The notes beneath the pieces were generated by a model that ran no database searches, had not been told where the DNA came from, and was given only the letters and a program-made list of their open reading frames with translations. A DNA stretch of 41,698 nucleotides from Gemmatimonadaceae bacterium. GTDB taxonomy: Bacteria; Gemmatimonadota; Gemmatimonadetes; Gemmatimonadales; Gemmatimonadaceae. Below, in pieces: positions 23,597 to 31,513 of this stretch. Each line of letters starts with the position of its first letter. Positions within the stretch are counted from its first letter, which is position 1. The DNA lies in NCBI GenBank assembly GCA_013697785.1, contig JACCWE010000068.1, positions 1 through 41,698 on the forward strand, read 5' to 3'. The translations under genes were made by a program, and so were the position numbers.

Positions 23597-24157
23597 TCAG
23601 ACATCGAAGAACACCGTTTCATTGTGGCCCTGGAGAACGAGATCGAGCTCGTACGCATCGTCGCCCGCGCGCCGAGCAAGCAGTGTCGCGCGACGATCGG
23701 CAGGGACGAGCGCGAGGATCGCGTCGTCGGCATTCGATGGCTCGCCGTCGAAGTAGACGCGAGTGACGAGCCGCGTGAGAATTCCGCGGGCGAGGATGCC
23801 GAGCACGAGGTGCGGCGCCTGGAGCGAATCGCCGGGACCGGGCACGCGTCCCGGCATGATCGTCTCGATTGAGAAGCGACCCTCATCGTCGGTGGGCGCG
23901 CGGCCGTAGCCCGTGAAGTTCGGGTCGAGCGGCTTTGCCTGATGATCGTCGGGGTGCGCGTAGCGGCCAGCGGCGTTCGCCTGCCAGATCTCGACGAGCG
24001 CATCCGGAATTGCCGCGCCTGCGCCGTCGCTCACGGTGCCATCTATGGTGATGCGCCGCCCTATCGCGTGCTCGGTCGCGACACGCGCGCAGCCGGACTC
24101 GCCGAGACAGATCGCGAAGAACGGGCCGACCGTCTGGAAGGGGGTGAGCTCAGCCAT
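23597..24157 (-). CDS. pcaG: Protocatechuate 3,4-dioxygenase alpha subunit
   Basis: 186 residues, normal for PcaG. It shares the intradiol dioxygenase fold with the beta subunit (ITIDGTVSDGAGAAIPDALV, EIWQANAAGRYAHPDD, PLDPNFTGYGRAPTDDEGRF) but lacks the two-histidine iron motif, having LQAPHLVLGILARG there instead, as expected for the non-catalytic alpha chain. It starts TPFQTVGPFF after MAEL. The ATG at 24157 overlaps pcaH by 8 bp, consistent with equal production of the two subunits. Confidence 0.94.
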   Translation of the reverse strand: MAELTPFQTVGPFFAICLGESGCARVATEHAIGRRITIDGTVSDGAGAAIPDALVEIWQANAAGRYAHPDDHQAKPLDPNFTGYGRAPTDDEGRFSIETIMPGRVPGPGDSLQAPHLVLGILARGILTRLVTRVYFDGEPSNADDAILALVPADRRATLLARRAGDDAYELDLVLQGHNETVFFDV

Positions 24158-24860
24158 GCCGCGCCTCCATCGGCGTCGCGTGTCGTCCGCGGAGCACGAT
24201 GTCGAAGCGATAGCCGAGCGCGCGCTCGGGCTCGGTGAGCGAGAGATCGAAGTTGGCGATGAGGCGCTCGCGTCCCCGAGGATCGGGAACGCTGTTATAG
24301 ATCGGATCGAGCGCGAGCAGCGGATCGCCCGGAAAGTACATCTGCGTGACGAGGCGCGTGAGAAAGCTCGGCCCCCAGAGCGAGAAGTGAATGTGCGCGG
24401 GGCGCCACGCATTCGAGTGATTGAGCCACGGATAGGCGCCGGGCTTGATCGTGAGAAAGCGATAGTTCCCCTCGGCGTCGGTCATCGCGCGTCCCGCGCC
24501 GGTGAAGTTCGGATCGAGCGGCGCGTCGTGCCGGTCGACGCGGTGGGCGTAGCGGCCGGCGGCGTTGGCCTGCCAGAGCTCGACGAGCGAGTCGCGAACC
24601 GGGCGCCCGTCCTCATCGATGACCCGCCCCTCGACGATGATCCTCTCTCCGATCGGCTCGCCGCGGCCGCGATTGGTGAGATCGCGATCGCCATCGGTGA
24701 CGGACGCGTGTCCGTACACGGGACCGGTGAGCTCCGAGATAGTCTGCGGCACGATGACGAGCGGCTGCCGGGGATGGCGCAGCGAGGTGCCGCGATATCC
24801 GGGGAAGTCGAGCGGAGGGTGAATGTCGTCCCGCGGGCGTCGGTAGTTGGCGCCGGGCAT
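24150..24860 (-). CDS. pcaH: Protocatechuate 3,4-dioxygenase beta subunit
   Basis: 236-residue catalytic subunit of the Fe(III) intradiol dioxygenase that cleaves protocatechuate to 3-carboxy-cis,cis-muconate. Iron ligands are visible: Y104 (GRYAHR), Y143 (GAYPW), H156 and H158 (PAHIHFSLWG). The N-terminus MPGANYRRPRDD and the HPPLDFPGYRGTSLRHPRQP region match the family. The ATG at 24860 is the natural start; the frame stays open far upstream on this strand, but that is an antisense artefact of the genes on the other strand. It is the first gene of the pca operon, facing the divergent cyclase operon across 150 bp. Confidence 0.95.
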   Translation of the reverse strand: MPGANYRRPRDDIHPPLDFPGYRGTSLRHPRQPLVIVPQTISELTGPVYGHASVTDGDRDLTNRGRGEPIGERIIVEGRVIDEDGRPVRDSLVELWQANAAGRYAHRVDRHDAPLDPNFTGAGRAMTDAEGNYRFLTIKPGAYPWLNHSNAWRPAHIHFSLWGPSFLTRLVTQMYFPGDPLLALDPIYNSVPDPRGRERLIANFDLSLTEPERALGYRFDIVLRGRHATPMEARHG

Positions 24861-25010
24861 CAATGCACTCTGATAGCAGACACCCCTAAAGATGATGCGC
24901 GAACGATGCTTCCGCACCGTGCGGCTGGCAACTCGCACGCGTGGTTGCCGCGCCCGAGCGCGAGGGGCACTTTCAGTGCACACCTCGCCCACCTCGCAAA
25001 CAGGCTCAGC

Positions 25011-25688
25011 ATGCACAACGGGATGCGCTCGCGATTCGTCGATCTCAGTCACACGATCGAGAGCGGTATGGTCACGTACAAAGGGCTGCCGGCGCCAGTG
25101 ATAAGCGATCACCTCACGCGAGAGGCATCGCGCAGCATCTACGGACCTGACACCGAATTTCAAATCGGGCGGATCGAGATGGTATCGAACACCGGCACCT
25201 ATCTCGACACCCCGTTCCACCGATACGCGGATGGCGTGGACCTGAGCGGAATAGCGCTCGAGTCGATTGCGGATCTGCCGGGGATCGTCGTGCGCATCGC
25301 GAAGTCCGTGAGCCGCGCCGTGGAGCGTGCGCACTTCGGCGCGCTCGAAGTCCGCGGTCGCGCGGTGCTCGTGCACACGGGGTGGGACGCGCACTGGCGC
25401 ACGGAGCAGTACTTCACCGGCTTCCCCTTTCTCACCGCGGACGCAGCGGCCTACCTGCGCGATGCGGGCGCCGCTCTCGTCGGCATCGACTCGCACAACA
25501 TCGACAGTACCGAGGACGGAACACGACCGGTGCACACGACACTTCTCCGAGCCGGCATTCCGATCGTCGAGCACATGACGAATCTCGCCGCGCTCCCGCT
25601 CGCCGGCTTCCGTTTCACCGCTGCGCCGCCGAAGATCCTCGGGATGGGCACCTTCCCGGTGCGCGCGCACGCGCGGCTCGATCGCTGA
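25011..25688 (+). CDS. Cyclase-family (kynurenine formamidase-like) hydrolase
   Basis: 225 residues of the putative cyclase / kynurenine formamidase superfamily, metal-dependent amide or lactone hydrolases. SRFVDLSHTIESGMVTYKG opens the fold. The metal motif, typically HxGTHxDxPxH, is NTGTYLDTPFH here, so the first and second histidines are Asn and Tyr while the aspartate and last histidine remain. LVGIDSHNIDS and GIPIVEHMTNL are conserved later blocks. The altered site points to a different metal arrangement or substrate from kynurenine formamidase. ATG at 25011 has AGG 6 nt upstream; ATG at 25023 is an alternative. It is the first gene of an operon with an aminotransferase and a cyclodeaminase-family protein. 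Confidence 0.83.
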   Translation: MHNGMRSRFVDLSHTIESGMVTYKGLPAPVISDHLTREASRSIYGPDTEFQIGRIEMVSNTGTYLDTPFHRYADGVDLSGIALESIADLPGIVVRIAKSVSRAVERAHFGALEVRGRAVLVHTGWDAHWRTEQYFTGFPFLTADAAAYLRDAGAALVGIDSHNIDSTEDGTRPVHTTLLRAGIPIVEHMTNLAALPLAGFRFTAAPPKILGMGTFPVRAHARLDR

Positions 25689-25730
25689 CCGGCGTATTGA
25701 TGATGGCGCGCGGCTGCTGCACATTTCATC

Positions 25731-26858
25731 ATGATTGAAACCTTCCTGATGGAACGCATGCAGTCGACGTACGAAAACGTCGTCGATTTCGACCTGAGCG
25801 AGTCCGGTGTACGCCCCGTCACGCTCAGAGAAATGGTCGACTTCGGCTTCGATCTCGACGCGCTGATGGATTCGCCGCTCGGCTACAGCCAGTCGAATGG
25901 AACCATCGAGCTGCGCGAGCGCATCGCGGCGATGTATCCAGGCTCGACGATCAATCACGTCGAGGTCACCAATGGAACCTCCGAGGCCAACTATATCCTC
26001 GCGCTGACGCTGATTCGCGCGGGCGATTCGGTCGCGCTCCAGATTCCGAACTATCTGCAGCTGTGGGGCGTGCCACGCAGCCTCGGGGCGACGGTCGAGC
26101 GCTTCCAGCTCGAGCGAGTCGATGGCTCGTGGGAGATCGACTGGGATTCGTTCGAGCGGGCGGTGACGCCGAAGACGCGCTTCGTCTACATCACGAATCC
26201 GAACAACCCGACGGGATCGGTACTCTCGCGCGAAGCGATGAAGCGGATCGTCGCGCGCGTCGAGGAGGTCGGCGCATATCTCATCGCTGACGAGGTATAT
26301 CAGGGCGCCGAGATCGATGGCGAGCGCACCCCGAGCTTCTGGGGGATGAGCGATCGAGTGATCGTGACGAGCGGGCTGTCGAAGGCGTACGGGATTCCGG
26401 GCGTGCGGATAGGCTGGATGGTCGGGCCGCCCGAGATCATCGCGAGCTGTTGGACGCAGCACGACTACATCACGATCTGCCCGAACAAGATCTCCGATCA
26501 CATCGCGCGCGTCGCCGTGTCGCCGGACGTGCGCAAGCAGCTGTATGCGCGCACGCGCGCGGTGCTGCGCGAGAATCTCCCGATGCTGCGGTCGTGGGCG
26601 GCGGAGATGGGCGACTTCTTCGAGTACACACCGCCGACAGCGGGCGCGATCGTGTTCATGAAGTACAACTCGGATGCGAAGAGCATTGCGATGTGCGAGC
26701 GGATCCTGAAGGAGCAGTCGACGCTCGTCGTCCCCGGGCTGCACTGCGGAGTGGAGAGCTACATCCGCGTGTGGCTCGGCGCGAAGCCCGAATATCTGCA
26801 GGGCGGCCTCGCACGACTGCGCACGGGGCTCGCTCCGCTGGTCGGTGCCGGCGTCTAG
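25731..26858 (+). CDS. Class I/II PLP-dependent aminotransferase
   Basis: 375-residue fold-type I aminotransferase. NPNNPTG lies at 156-162, the cofactor-contacting ADEVY at 186-190 and the PLP lysine K218 in SGLSKAYG. The early YSQSNGTIELRERIA stretch (52-66) is typical of the substrate-entry region. Substrate cannot be read from sequence; the neighbours (cyclase-family hydrolase and cyclodeaminase-family protein) suggest breakdown or interconversion of an amino acid or imino acid. The ATG at 25731 is 42 bp after the cyclase gene, with no clear ribosome binding site. Confidence 0.87.
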   Translation: MIETFLMERMQSTYENVVDFDLSESGVRPVTLREMVDFGFDLDALMDSPLGYSQSNGTIELRERIAAMYPGSTINHVEVTNGTSEANYILALTLIRAGDSVALQIPNYLQLWGVPRSLGATVERFQLERVDGSWEIDWDSFERAVTPKTRFVYITNPNNPTGSVLSREAMKRIVARVEEVGAYLIADEVYQGAEIDGERTPSFWGMSDRVIVTSGLSKAYGIPGVRIGWMVGPPEIIASCWTQHDYITICPNKISDHIARVAVSPDVRKQLYARTRAVLRENLPMLRSWAAEMGDFFEYTPPTAGAIVFMKYNSDAKSIAMCERILKEQSTLVVPGLHCGVESYIRVWLGAKPEYLQGGLARLRTGLAPLVGAGV

Positions 26859-26870
26859 CCGGCGCGCGTC

Positions 26871-27851
26871 GTGCCCGAGTCGCTTCCGCAGCCCATCATC
26901 GTCAGCGCAGAGGATTGCGAGCGCGCAGTCGACGTCCCCGAGCTGATCGAGGAGATCGCGGCCGGTTTCATCGCGTACACTGCAAAAGAGGTCGTCGTCC
27001 CGCCCGTCGGTTATCTCGGATTCGGCGAGCCGACTGGCGACGTGCATGTGAAGTACGGCTACGTGAGGGGCGGCGAGGTGTTCGTCATCAAGGTCGCCGC
27101 GGGCTTTCCGCAGAATTCGGCGCGGGGGCTGCCGACGGGCGACGGGTGCATGCTCGTGTTCAGCAGCCGGACGGGATTTCTGCTCGCAGTGCTGCTCGAC
27201 CGGTCGCGGCTCACGGATCTGCGCACCGCGGTAGCAGGCGCGGTGGTGGCGCGGGCGCTCGCGCCGACACGCATCGAGCGAATCGGGATCGTAGGCACCG
27301 GCGTGCAGGCGCGACTGCAGCCGCTCATGCTCATGCACGTCACGTCGTGTCGCGACGTCGTGCTCTACGGCCGCTCGGCGGAACGCGCGGCGGCGTGCGC
27401 GGGCGATCTCGAGTCGATGGGATTTCGGGTGACGGTGCTGGACAGCGCGGAGAAGGTGGCGGAAAGCGCGGAGCTCATCGTGACGACGGCCGCCTCGCGG
27501 AGTGCGCACTTTCGTGCTGAGGCGGTGAGGCCGGGGACGCACGTCACGGGCGTCGGTGCGGATGCGCCGGGGAAGCAGGAGCTCGACGCGGCGCTCTTTG
27601 CGCGCGCGCAGGTGGTAGTGGCGGACAGCATCGAGCAGTGCGCTGACCATGGTGATCTCGCGCCGGCGCTCGCGGCGGGAGCGATCACCCTCGATCGCGT
27701 GCGCGAGCTCGGCGCGGTGCTCGCGAATCCGTCGCTGGGTCGCACGAGCCAGGATCAGATTTCGATCGCTGATCTCACAGGTGTCGCGGTGCAGGATATC
27801 GTGATCGCGAGCCACGTGTTGCGGCGACTCTCCCCTCCTTCGATTGCATGA
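26871..27851 (+). CDS. Ornithine cyclodeaminase / mu-crystallin family protein
   Basis: 326-residue NAD(P)-binding protein. The Rossmann motif is GIVGTGVQARLQ (139-150); the catalytic-site blocks VIKVAAGFPQN (72-82, with K74) and LTDLRTAVAGAV (114-125, with R118) match the family, as does GVGADAPGKQELD near 225. Members include ornithine cyclodeaminase, alanine dehydrogenase and ketimine reductases; which activity applies is unresolved. The start is GTG at 26871, 12 bp after the aminotransferase. With the aminotransferase it could make and reduce a cyclic imine, or deaminate an amino acid. Confidence 0.87.
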   Translation: MPESLPQPIIVSAEDCERAVDVPELIEEIAAGFIAYTAKEVVVPPVGYLGFGEPTGDVHVKYGYVRGGEVFVIKVAAGFPQNSARGLPTGDGCMLVFSSRTGFLLAVLLDRSRLTDLRTAVAGAVVARALAPTRIERIGIVGTGVQARLQPLMLMHVTSCRDVVLYGRSAERAAACAGDLESMGFRVTVLDSAEKVAESAELIVTTAASRSAHFRAEAVRPGTHVTGVGADAPGKQELDAALFARAQVVVADSIEQCADHGDLAPALAAGAITLDRVRELGAVLANPSLGRTSQDQISIADLTGVAVQDIVIASHVLRRLSPPSIA

Positions 27852-27861
27852 TGAGGTTTCG

Positions 27862-28257
27862 ATGAAGCTCTTCTGGGCGATCGCGGTTGGAGCGGCGGCG
27901 GGCGGCGTGTCGCGATTCTATCTCACCGTCGCGATGCAGCAGCGCTTCGGCGATGGCTTTCCCTGGGGCACTCTTCTCATCAACATCACCGGCAGCCTGC
28001 TGCTCGGCTTCATCATTCGCTATGCGATGGCAACGCCGTCGATGTCGATCGAGCTTCGGCTGATGCTGACCACCGGCTTCTGCGGCGGGTACACCACGTT
28101 CTCCGCGTACAGCTACGAGACCGCCATGATGCTCGAGAGCGGGAGCTACATGCGCGCCGCGATCTATTCGCTGGGCAGCGTAGTGCTCGCCCTCCTTGCG
28201 ACCTTTGCCGGATTCATGCTCGCGCGCGGAATCGTCGGCTCGCGCGCAGCCGGCTGA
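27862..28257 (+). CDS. crcB: CrcB/Fluc fluoride channel
   Basis: 131-residue four-helix membrane protein exporting fluoride. Family motifs: GGVSRFYL near the N-terminus, GTLLINITGSLLLGF in helix 2 with the conserved Asn, and the helix-break GFCGGYTTFSAYSYET in helix 3. GAGG lies 5 nt before the ATG at 27862, chosen over an upstream TTG. It begins 10 bp after the cyclodeaminase-family gene, so it appears to be the last gene of that operon. No fluoride riboswitch consensus is apparent in the short gap. Confidence 0.93.
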   Translation: MKLFWAIAVGAAAGGVSRFYLTVAMQQRFGDGFPWGTLLINITGSLLLGFIIRYAMATPSMSIELRLMLTTGFCGGYTTFSAYSYETAMMLESGSYMRAAIYSLGSVVLALLATFAGFMLARGIVGSRAAG

Positions 28258-28261
28258 GAGC

Positions 28262-29995
28262 TCAGCGCAGCTTGAACACCAGCACGCGCGCGGGCGGGCT
28301 CTCGAGCTTCCATCCCTGGGGCGAGTTCATTCCCACCGCGACCGCCAGATACTCCGTTTCGCCCACCTGATAGGTGATGACGCCGCCGCCAATCGGCGCG
28401 CCGGCGTCGTAGCTCCAGAGCTCGTGTCCATCCTTCGCACCGAAGGCGAGGATTTTTCCCGTGAGGTCGGCGGTGAAGACGACGTCGCCCGCGGTTGCGG
28501 TCACGCCGGCGATCAGCGGCGTCGGCGATGCGTAGCGCCATTTGATGCTTCCGTTGTCCGCGTCGATCGCTGTGAGCCAGCCGCGTCGAGTCGGATCGTT
28601 CACGCCAAAGGGCGCACGAAGCGCCGTCGATCCGGTCCAGGGGAGCGCCTCCTTTCCCCTCAGCTTCCCCGGCTGATCGGCCGAGTGCGTCGCGATCGTC
28701 GTGCACCAGTCGATCGAGCCCACGTAGAGCAGGTTCGTGCGCGGCGAATAGGACGGGCCGTTCCACTCGACGCCACCATTGACGCCGGGACAGAAACGCG
28801 CGCCCTTGCCCGTGAGCGGCGCGTCGGTGTTCTCGAGCGTCGACACCGGCGTCGCGAAGATGCGCTTCCCCGTCGCCTGGTCGGTGCCATAGACATGACC
28901 GTCCTTCCCCGCGGCGATCACGAGGTGCTGGCCGCCATGCGTCGATACCAGCGACGGTGCCGCTGCGACGTCCCAGTCGTGGTCGTCGCGCTCGAGCATC
29001 TGATAAAACGTCTTCAATGTGCCGCCGCGTGAATCGAGGGCGACGACCGAGTAGGTGTAGAGATTTCGTCCGGGCCGCACCTCGGCGATGAAATCGGGCG
29101 CCGCATTTCCTGTTGGTGTGTAGACGACGCCGGTCGCGGTGTCGAGCGCGTAGGAGGTCCACGACGCGCCGCCGACCTTCGGAAAGCGCTCGGTGCCTTG
29201 CGGCCACGTGCGCGCCGCCACGCCGTTCTCGGGGACGAGGTCGAAGGACCAGATACGGCCGCCGGTCTTCGCATCGAAGGCCATGAGGCGTCCCTTCACC
29301 GAGAAGTTGTCGCCGCCGGCGTTGCCCATGAACACCATCCCGTTCCACGCGATCGGCGCGGCGGGGAACGTCTCGCCGGTTTCGGGATCCCCGGCGACCG
29401 CGCTCCAGAGCTCGTCTCCAGTTGCTGGATCGAGCGCCATCACGCGCCCATCATTCGCGCCGCGAAAGAGACGCGCGCGATCGGGGCCAGCGAGATATGC
29501 GATGCCGCGATTCACCTTGTTGGGATCGAAGGGCGGCTTCGGGTCGTAGTCGTAGCGGTGTCGCCAGCGCAGAGCGCACGACGCGGCGTCGACGGCGTAA
29601 GTCTCGGTCGCCGTCGTGAAGTAGAGCGTTCCGTCGACAGCTACGAGCCCCGTTTGCATGTTGGCTTTGACGCCGAGTGGGAAGATGCACGCAGGTGTGA
29701 GGGACGCGACGTTCGCGGCGGTGATCTGCGCGAGCGGCGAGAAGCGCGTGCCATCGTAGCTGCGATTGTAGAGTGGCCAGTCGGCATCCGCGCTCGACGC
29801 TGCGGCGCGCGATGCGGTCGAGGCGGCGAAGGCCGGGCCGCGGGTGGTGGAGCTCGCGCCCTTGCGTCGCGGCACCGACGGCGGCTTGAGAAAAACGAGC
29901 TGCGAGCATCCGGCAGCCGCCGCGAGCGCGATCAGCGACACGCACACGCGCGCACCGACCGATCGATGCGCCAACAACGTCGAGCACACGTTCAT
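28262..29995 (-). CDS. PQQ-type beta-propeller dehydrogenase, lipoprotein
   Basis: 577 residues. The N-terminal signal ends in the lipobox AAGC (C30), followed by a Ser/Ala linker to about 70, then an eight-bladed propeller of the quinoprotein alcohol dehydrogenase type. Opening blocks are DWPLYNRSYDGTRFSPLAQI and LTPACIFPLGVKANMQTG; repeated tryptophan-docking segments follow, such as ALDPATGDELWSAV, AFDAKTGGRIWSF, AIDADNGSIKWRY and AFGAKDGHELWSYD. The DWDVAAAP region resembles the active-site aspartate part of PQQ enzymes. Substrate is unknown and no pqq biosynthesis genes are present. It is preceded at 33 bp by a regulator gene on the same strand and converges with crcB. Confidence 0.85.
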   Translation of the reverse strand: MNVCSTLLAHRSVGARVCVSLIALAAAAGCSQLVFLKPPSVPRRKGASSTTRGPAFAASTASRAAASSADADWPLYNRSYDGTRFSPLAQITAANVASLTPACIFPLGVKANMQTGLVAVDGTLYFTTATETYAVDAASCALRWRHRYDYDPKPPFDPNKVNRGIAYLAGPDRARLFRGANDGRVMALDPATGDELWSAVAGDPETGETFPAAPIAWNGMVFMGNAGGDNFSVKGRLMAFDAKTGGRIWSFDLVPENGVAARTWPQGTERFPKVGGASWTSYALDTATGVVYTPTGNAAPDFIAEVRPGRNLYTYSVVALDSRGGTLKTFYQMLERDDHDWDVAAAPSLVSTHGGQHLVIAAGKDGHVYGTDQATGKRIFATPVSTLENTDAPLTGKGARFCPGVNGGVEWNGPSYSPRTNLLYVGSIDWCTTIATHSADQPGKLRGKEALPWTGSTALRAPFGVNDPTRRGWLTAIDADNGSIKWRYASPTPLIAGVTATAGDVVFTADLTGKILAFGAKDGHELWSYDAGAPIGGGVITYQVGETEYLAVAVGMNSPQGWKLESPPARVLVFKLR

Positions 29996-30028
29996 CCGCC
30001 ACTCTCTCCACGAGACAGCCGCCGCGAG

Positions 30029-30655
30029 CTAGACCGGCGTCGGAATCCGGAAGTGGCAATTTGGAGGCCCGACACGGTCGCACGACTCGATTGTACGAGT
30101 GCCGATCACGTCGGTCAGCATCTGCTCCACCGCACGACACGTCTCGGGACACGCAACAACCGCTTCGGCGAGCGGACAGCCGTGTCCGCGGATGGCGAAG
30201 CCGCCGCTCTCGCGAGCGACATCGGTGGACCCGCCAAGCTCGTTGAGCAGGTCGGACCCTGCGTGCACGCGCGCCTCGAGCGATCCGGATGCCGGTTGAG
30301 GTGCCATCCGATGGCCAGCGCGCCGCAGCAGCCGCATCATCGCTGCCGGCGTTTCATGCGCTCGCAGCTCCGCAAGCAACGCCGCGAGCAGCGGTGAATA
30401 CGCTCGCGAGAAGAGGAGCTGCGCCTCGGGCGCGATGGAATACAGTGTCGCGGGTTTGCCCACACCGCCGTCGCGCCTCGCGCCGCTCGCCAGCGCGAGC
30501 TGTTCGCGGACCAGAATGATGAGATGTGCGCGAACTGCGTTGTCGGTGAGCCCGAGCTCCGCGGCGAGCTCGTCGACGCTGCGCGCCCCGCCGCGGAGAA
30601 GCGCGAGAATGTGCCCGCGGGTCGTGTTGCCGTACTCTCGCTCCCACACGCTCAT
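30029..30655 (-). CDS. HTH regulator with C-terminal cysteine cluster (COG2345 / SufR-like)
   Basis: 208 residues. An ArsR/MarR-like winged HTH covers about 8-75 (GHILALLRGGARSVDELAAE, GLTDNAVRAHL). The C-terminus has five cysteines, C160, C169, C173, C192 and C200, in GHGCPLAEAVVACPETC and the final SCDRVGPPNCHF. In this family such cysteines bind a [4Fe-4S] cluster or metal, making the protein a redox or iron sensor; cluster binding here is inferred. GAGGA lies 6 nt before the ATG. The PQQ-type dehydrogenase is downstream by 33 bp, so both are likely one transcript, possibly autoregulated through the repeats at 30755-30788. Confidence 0.85.
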   Translation of the reverse strand: MSVWEREYGNTTRGHILALLRGGARSVDELAAELGLTDNAVRAHLIILVREQLALASGARRDGGVGKPATLYSIAPEAQLLFSRAYSPLLAALLAELRAHETPAAMMRLLRRAGHRMAPQPASGSLEARVHAGSDLLNELGGSTDVARESGGFAIRGHGCPLAEAVVACPETCRAVEQMLTDVIGTRTIESCDRVGPPNCHFRIPTPV

Positions 30656-30754
30656 GTCGAATCCTCGTGGTCATCCGATGCGCAGTGCGGCAAAGATGCA
30701 ACGGGTGTGCGTTGAATGGGTCACACCTCTCCCATTCGGAAGCTAGCAAGCTGA

Positions 30755-30788
30755 CTTGATTAGTCAAGATATTCCTTGACTTATTGAG
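30755..30788. promoter_or_regulatory. Pair of CTTGACT-containing near-palindromes (candidate operator)
   Basis: CTTGATTAGTCAAG (30755-30768) is a palindrome with 5-bp arms around TTAG. Seven bases on, CTTGACTTATTGAG (30775-30788) matches the complementary reading of the first (CTTGACTAATCAAG) at 11 of 14 positions. They lie in the 220-bp divergent gap between the cysteine-cluster regulator and the DUF4142 gene, a natural place for a regulator binding site. Confidence 0.5.
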
Positions 30789-30804
30789 GTACGGCTCACT
30801 TATT
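30776..30804 (+). promoter_or_regulatory. Possible promoter of the DUF4142 gene
   Basis: TTGACT (30776-30781) and CTTATT (30799-30804) are 17 nt apart. The -35 overlaps the second near-palindrome, so binding there would block the polymerase. The -10 is a weak match. Confidence 0.4.
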
Positions 30805-30875
30805 CCGCACGCGGGTGGATGCGTCCCGAATGGAGACGATCTCCCCCGCGCGAACCCGTCTGTACGGAGTGCACC

Positions 30876-31415
30876 ATGCGCCTGACTTCCCTTCCGGCCG
30901 TTGCCATTGCATTCATCGCGCTCGCGCTCGTGCCCGCGCCAGCCAGTGCCCACCTTGTACGCTCCCGTGCGATGGACGATCCCACGATCTGCGCGATCTT
31001 CGACGCCGCCAATACCTGGGACATCGAGACGAGTGAGATTGCCATGAAGAAGGGCTCGACGAAGGAAGTCCGTGACCTCGCGGCGATGTTCGTGAAAGAC
31101 CACGGCAGCGTCCGCCAGCAGGGGCGCGATCTCGTCAAGAAGCTCGGCGTCACCCCTACGCCACCGAAGGACTTTGCACTCGTCGCGGATCACGAGCAGG
31201 CGATGAAGAAGCTGAACAGCACCAGCGGCAAGGAGTTCGACCGTGCGTACCTCACGCACGAGGTCTCGTACCACAAGGCCGTCATTGATGCGATCAACGG
31301 CACGCTCCTTCCGGCGACGCAGAACGCCGAGCTGAAGTCGCTTCAGGTCGCGGTCGCCCCCGCGTTCACCGCGCACATGATGGCCGCACAGCGGCTGCTC
31401 GACGGGATGAAGTAG
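30876..31415 (+). CDS. DUF4142 exported ferritin-like protein
   Basis: 179 residues. A signal peptide (MRLTSLPAVAIAFIALALVP, cut near ASA-H) is followed by a helical DUF4142 domain: ICAIFDAANTWDIETSEIA, DLAAMFVKDHGSVRQQ, KEFDRAYLTHEVSYHKAVID and a C-terminal AHMMAAQRLLDG. The histidines and acidic residues at the helix positions resemble the ferritin-like arrangement, but metal binding is unproven. The family is common in periplasmic stress proteins. GGAG is 6 nt before the ATG, and a strong terminator follows the gene, so it is a single-gene unit. Confidence 0.87.
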   Translation: MRLTSLPAVAIAFIALALVPAPASAHLVRSRAMDDPTICAIFDAANTWDIETSEIAMKKGSTKEVRDLAAMFVKDHGSVRQQGRDLVKKLGVTPTPPKDFALVADHEQAMKKLNSTSGKEFDRAYLTHEVSYHKAVIDAINGTLLPATQNAELKSLQVAVAPAFTAHMMAAQRLLDGMK

Positions 31416-31445
31416 GCGGCGCATCATCGGGCTCCAAGCAGTACG

Positions 31446-31488
31446 AAGGGGCAGCGAGCGCGAGTTCGGCTGCCCCCTCTTTTTTTTC
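31446..31488 (+). terminator. Intrinsic terminator after the DUF4142 gene
   Basis: An 8-bp perfect stem GGGGCAGC (31448-31455) / GCTGCCCC (31469-31476) with a 13-nt loop is followed by TCTTTTTTTT, a classic Rho-independent terminator 32 bp after the stop codon. Confidence 0.93.
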
Positions 31489-31513
31489 TCCGTTGCATTG
31501 TGGGGAGTGCGAG

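Noticed and set aside
24861-27815. An open frame of more than 980 codons continues upstream of pcaH on the minus strand, antisense to three plus-strand genes.
   Set aside because: Its translation is arginine/histidine/aspartate-rich with no family features, while the plus strand carries three clear enzyme genes; it is a codon-bias shadow of GC-rich DNA.
27780-27861. A fluoride riboswitch before crcB.
   Set aside because: The gap is only 10 bp and the upstream sequence is coding; the conserved crcB motif was not recognised.
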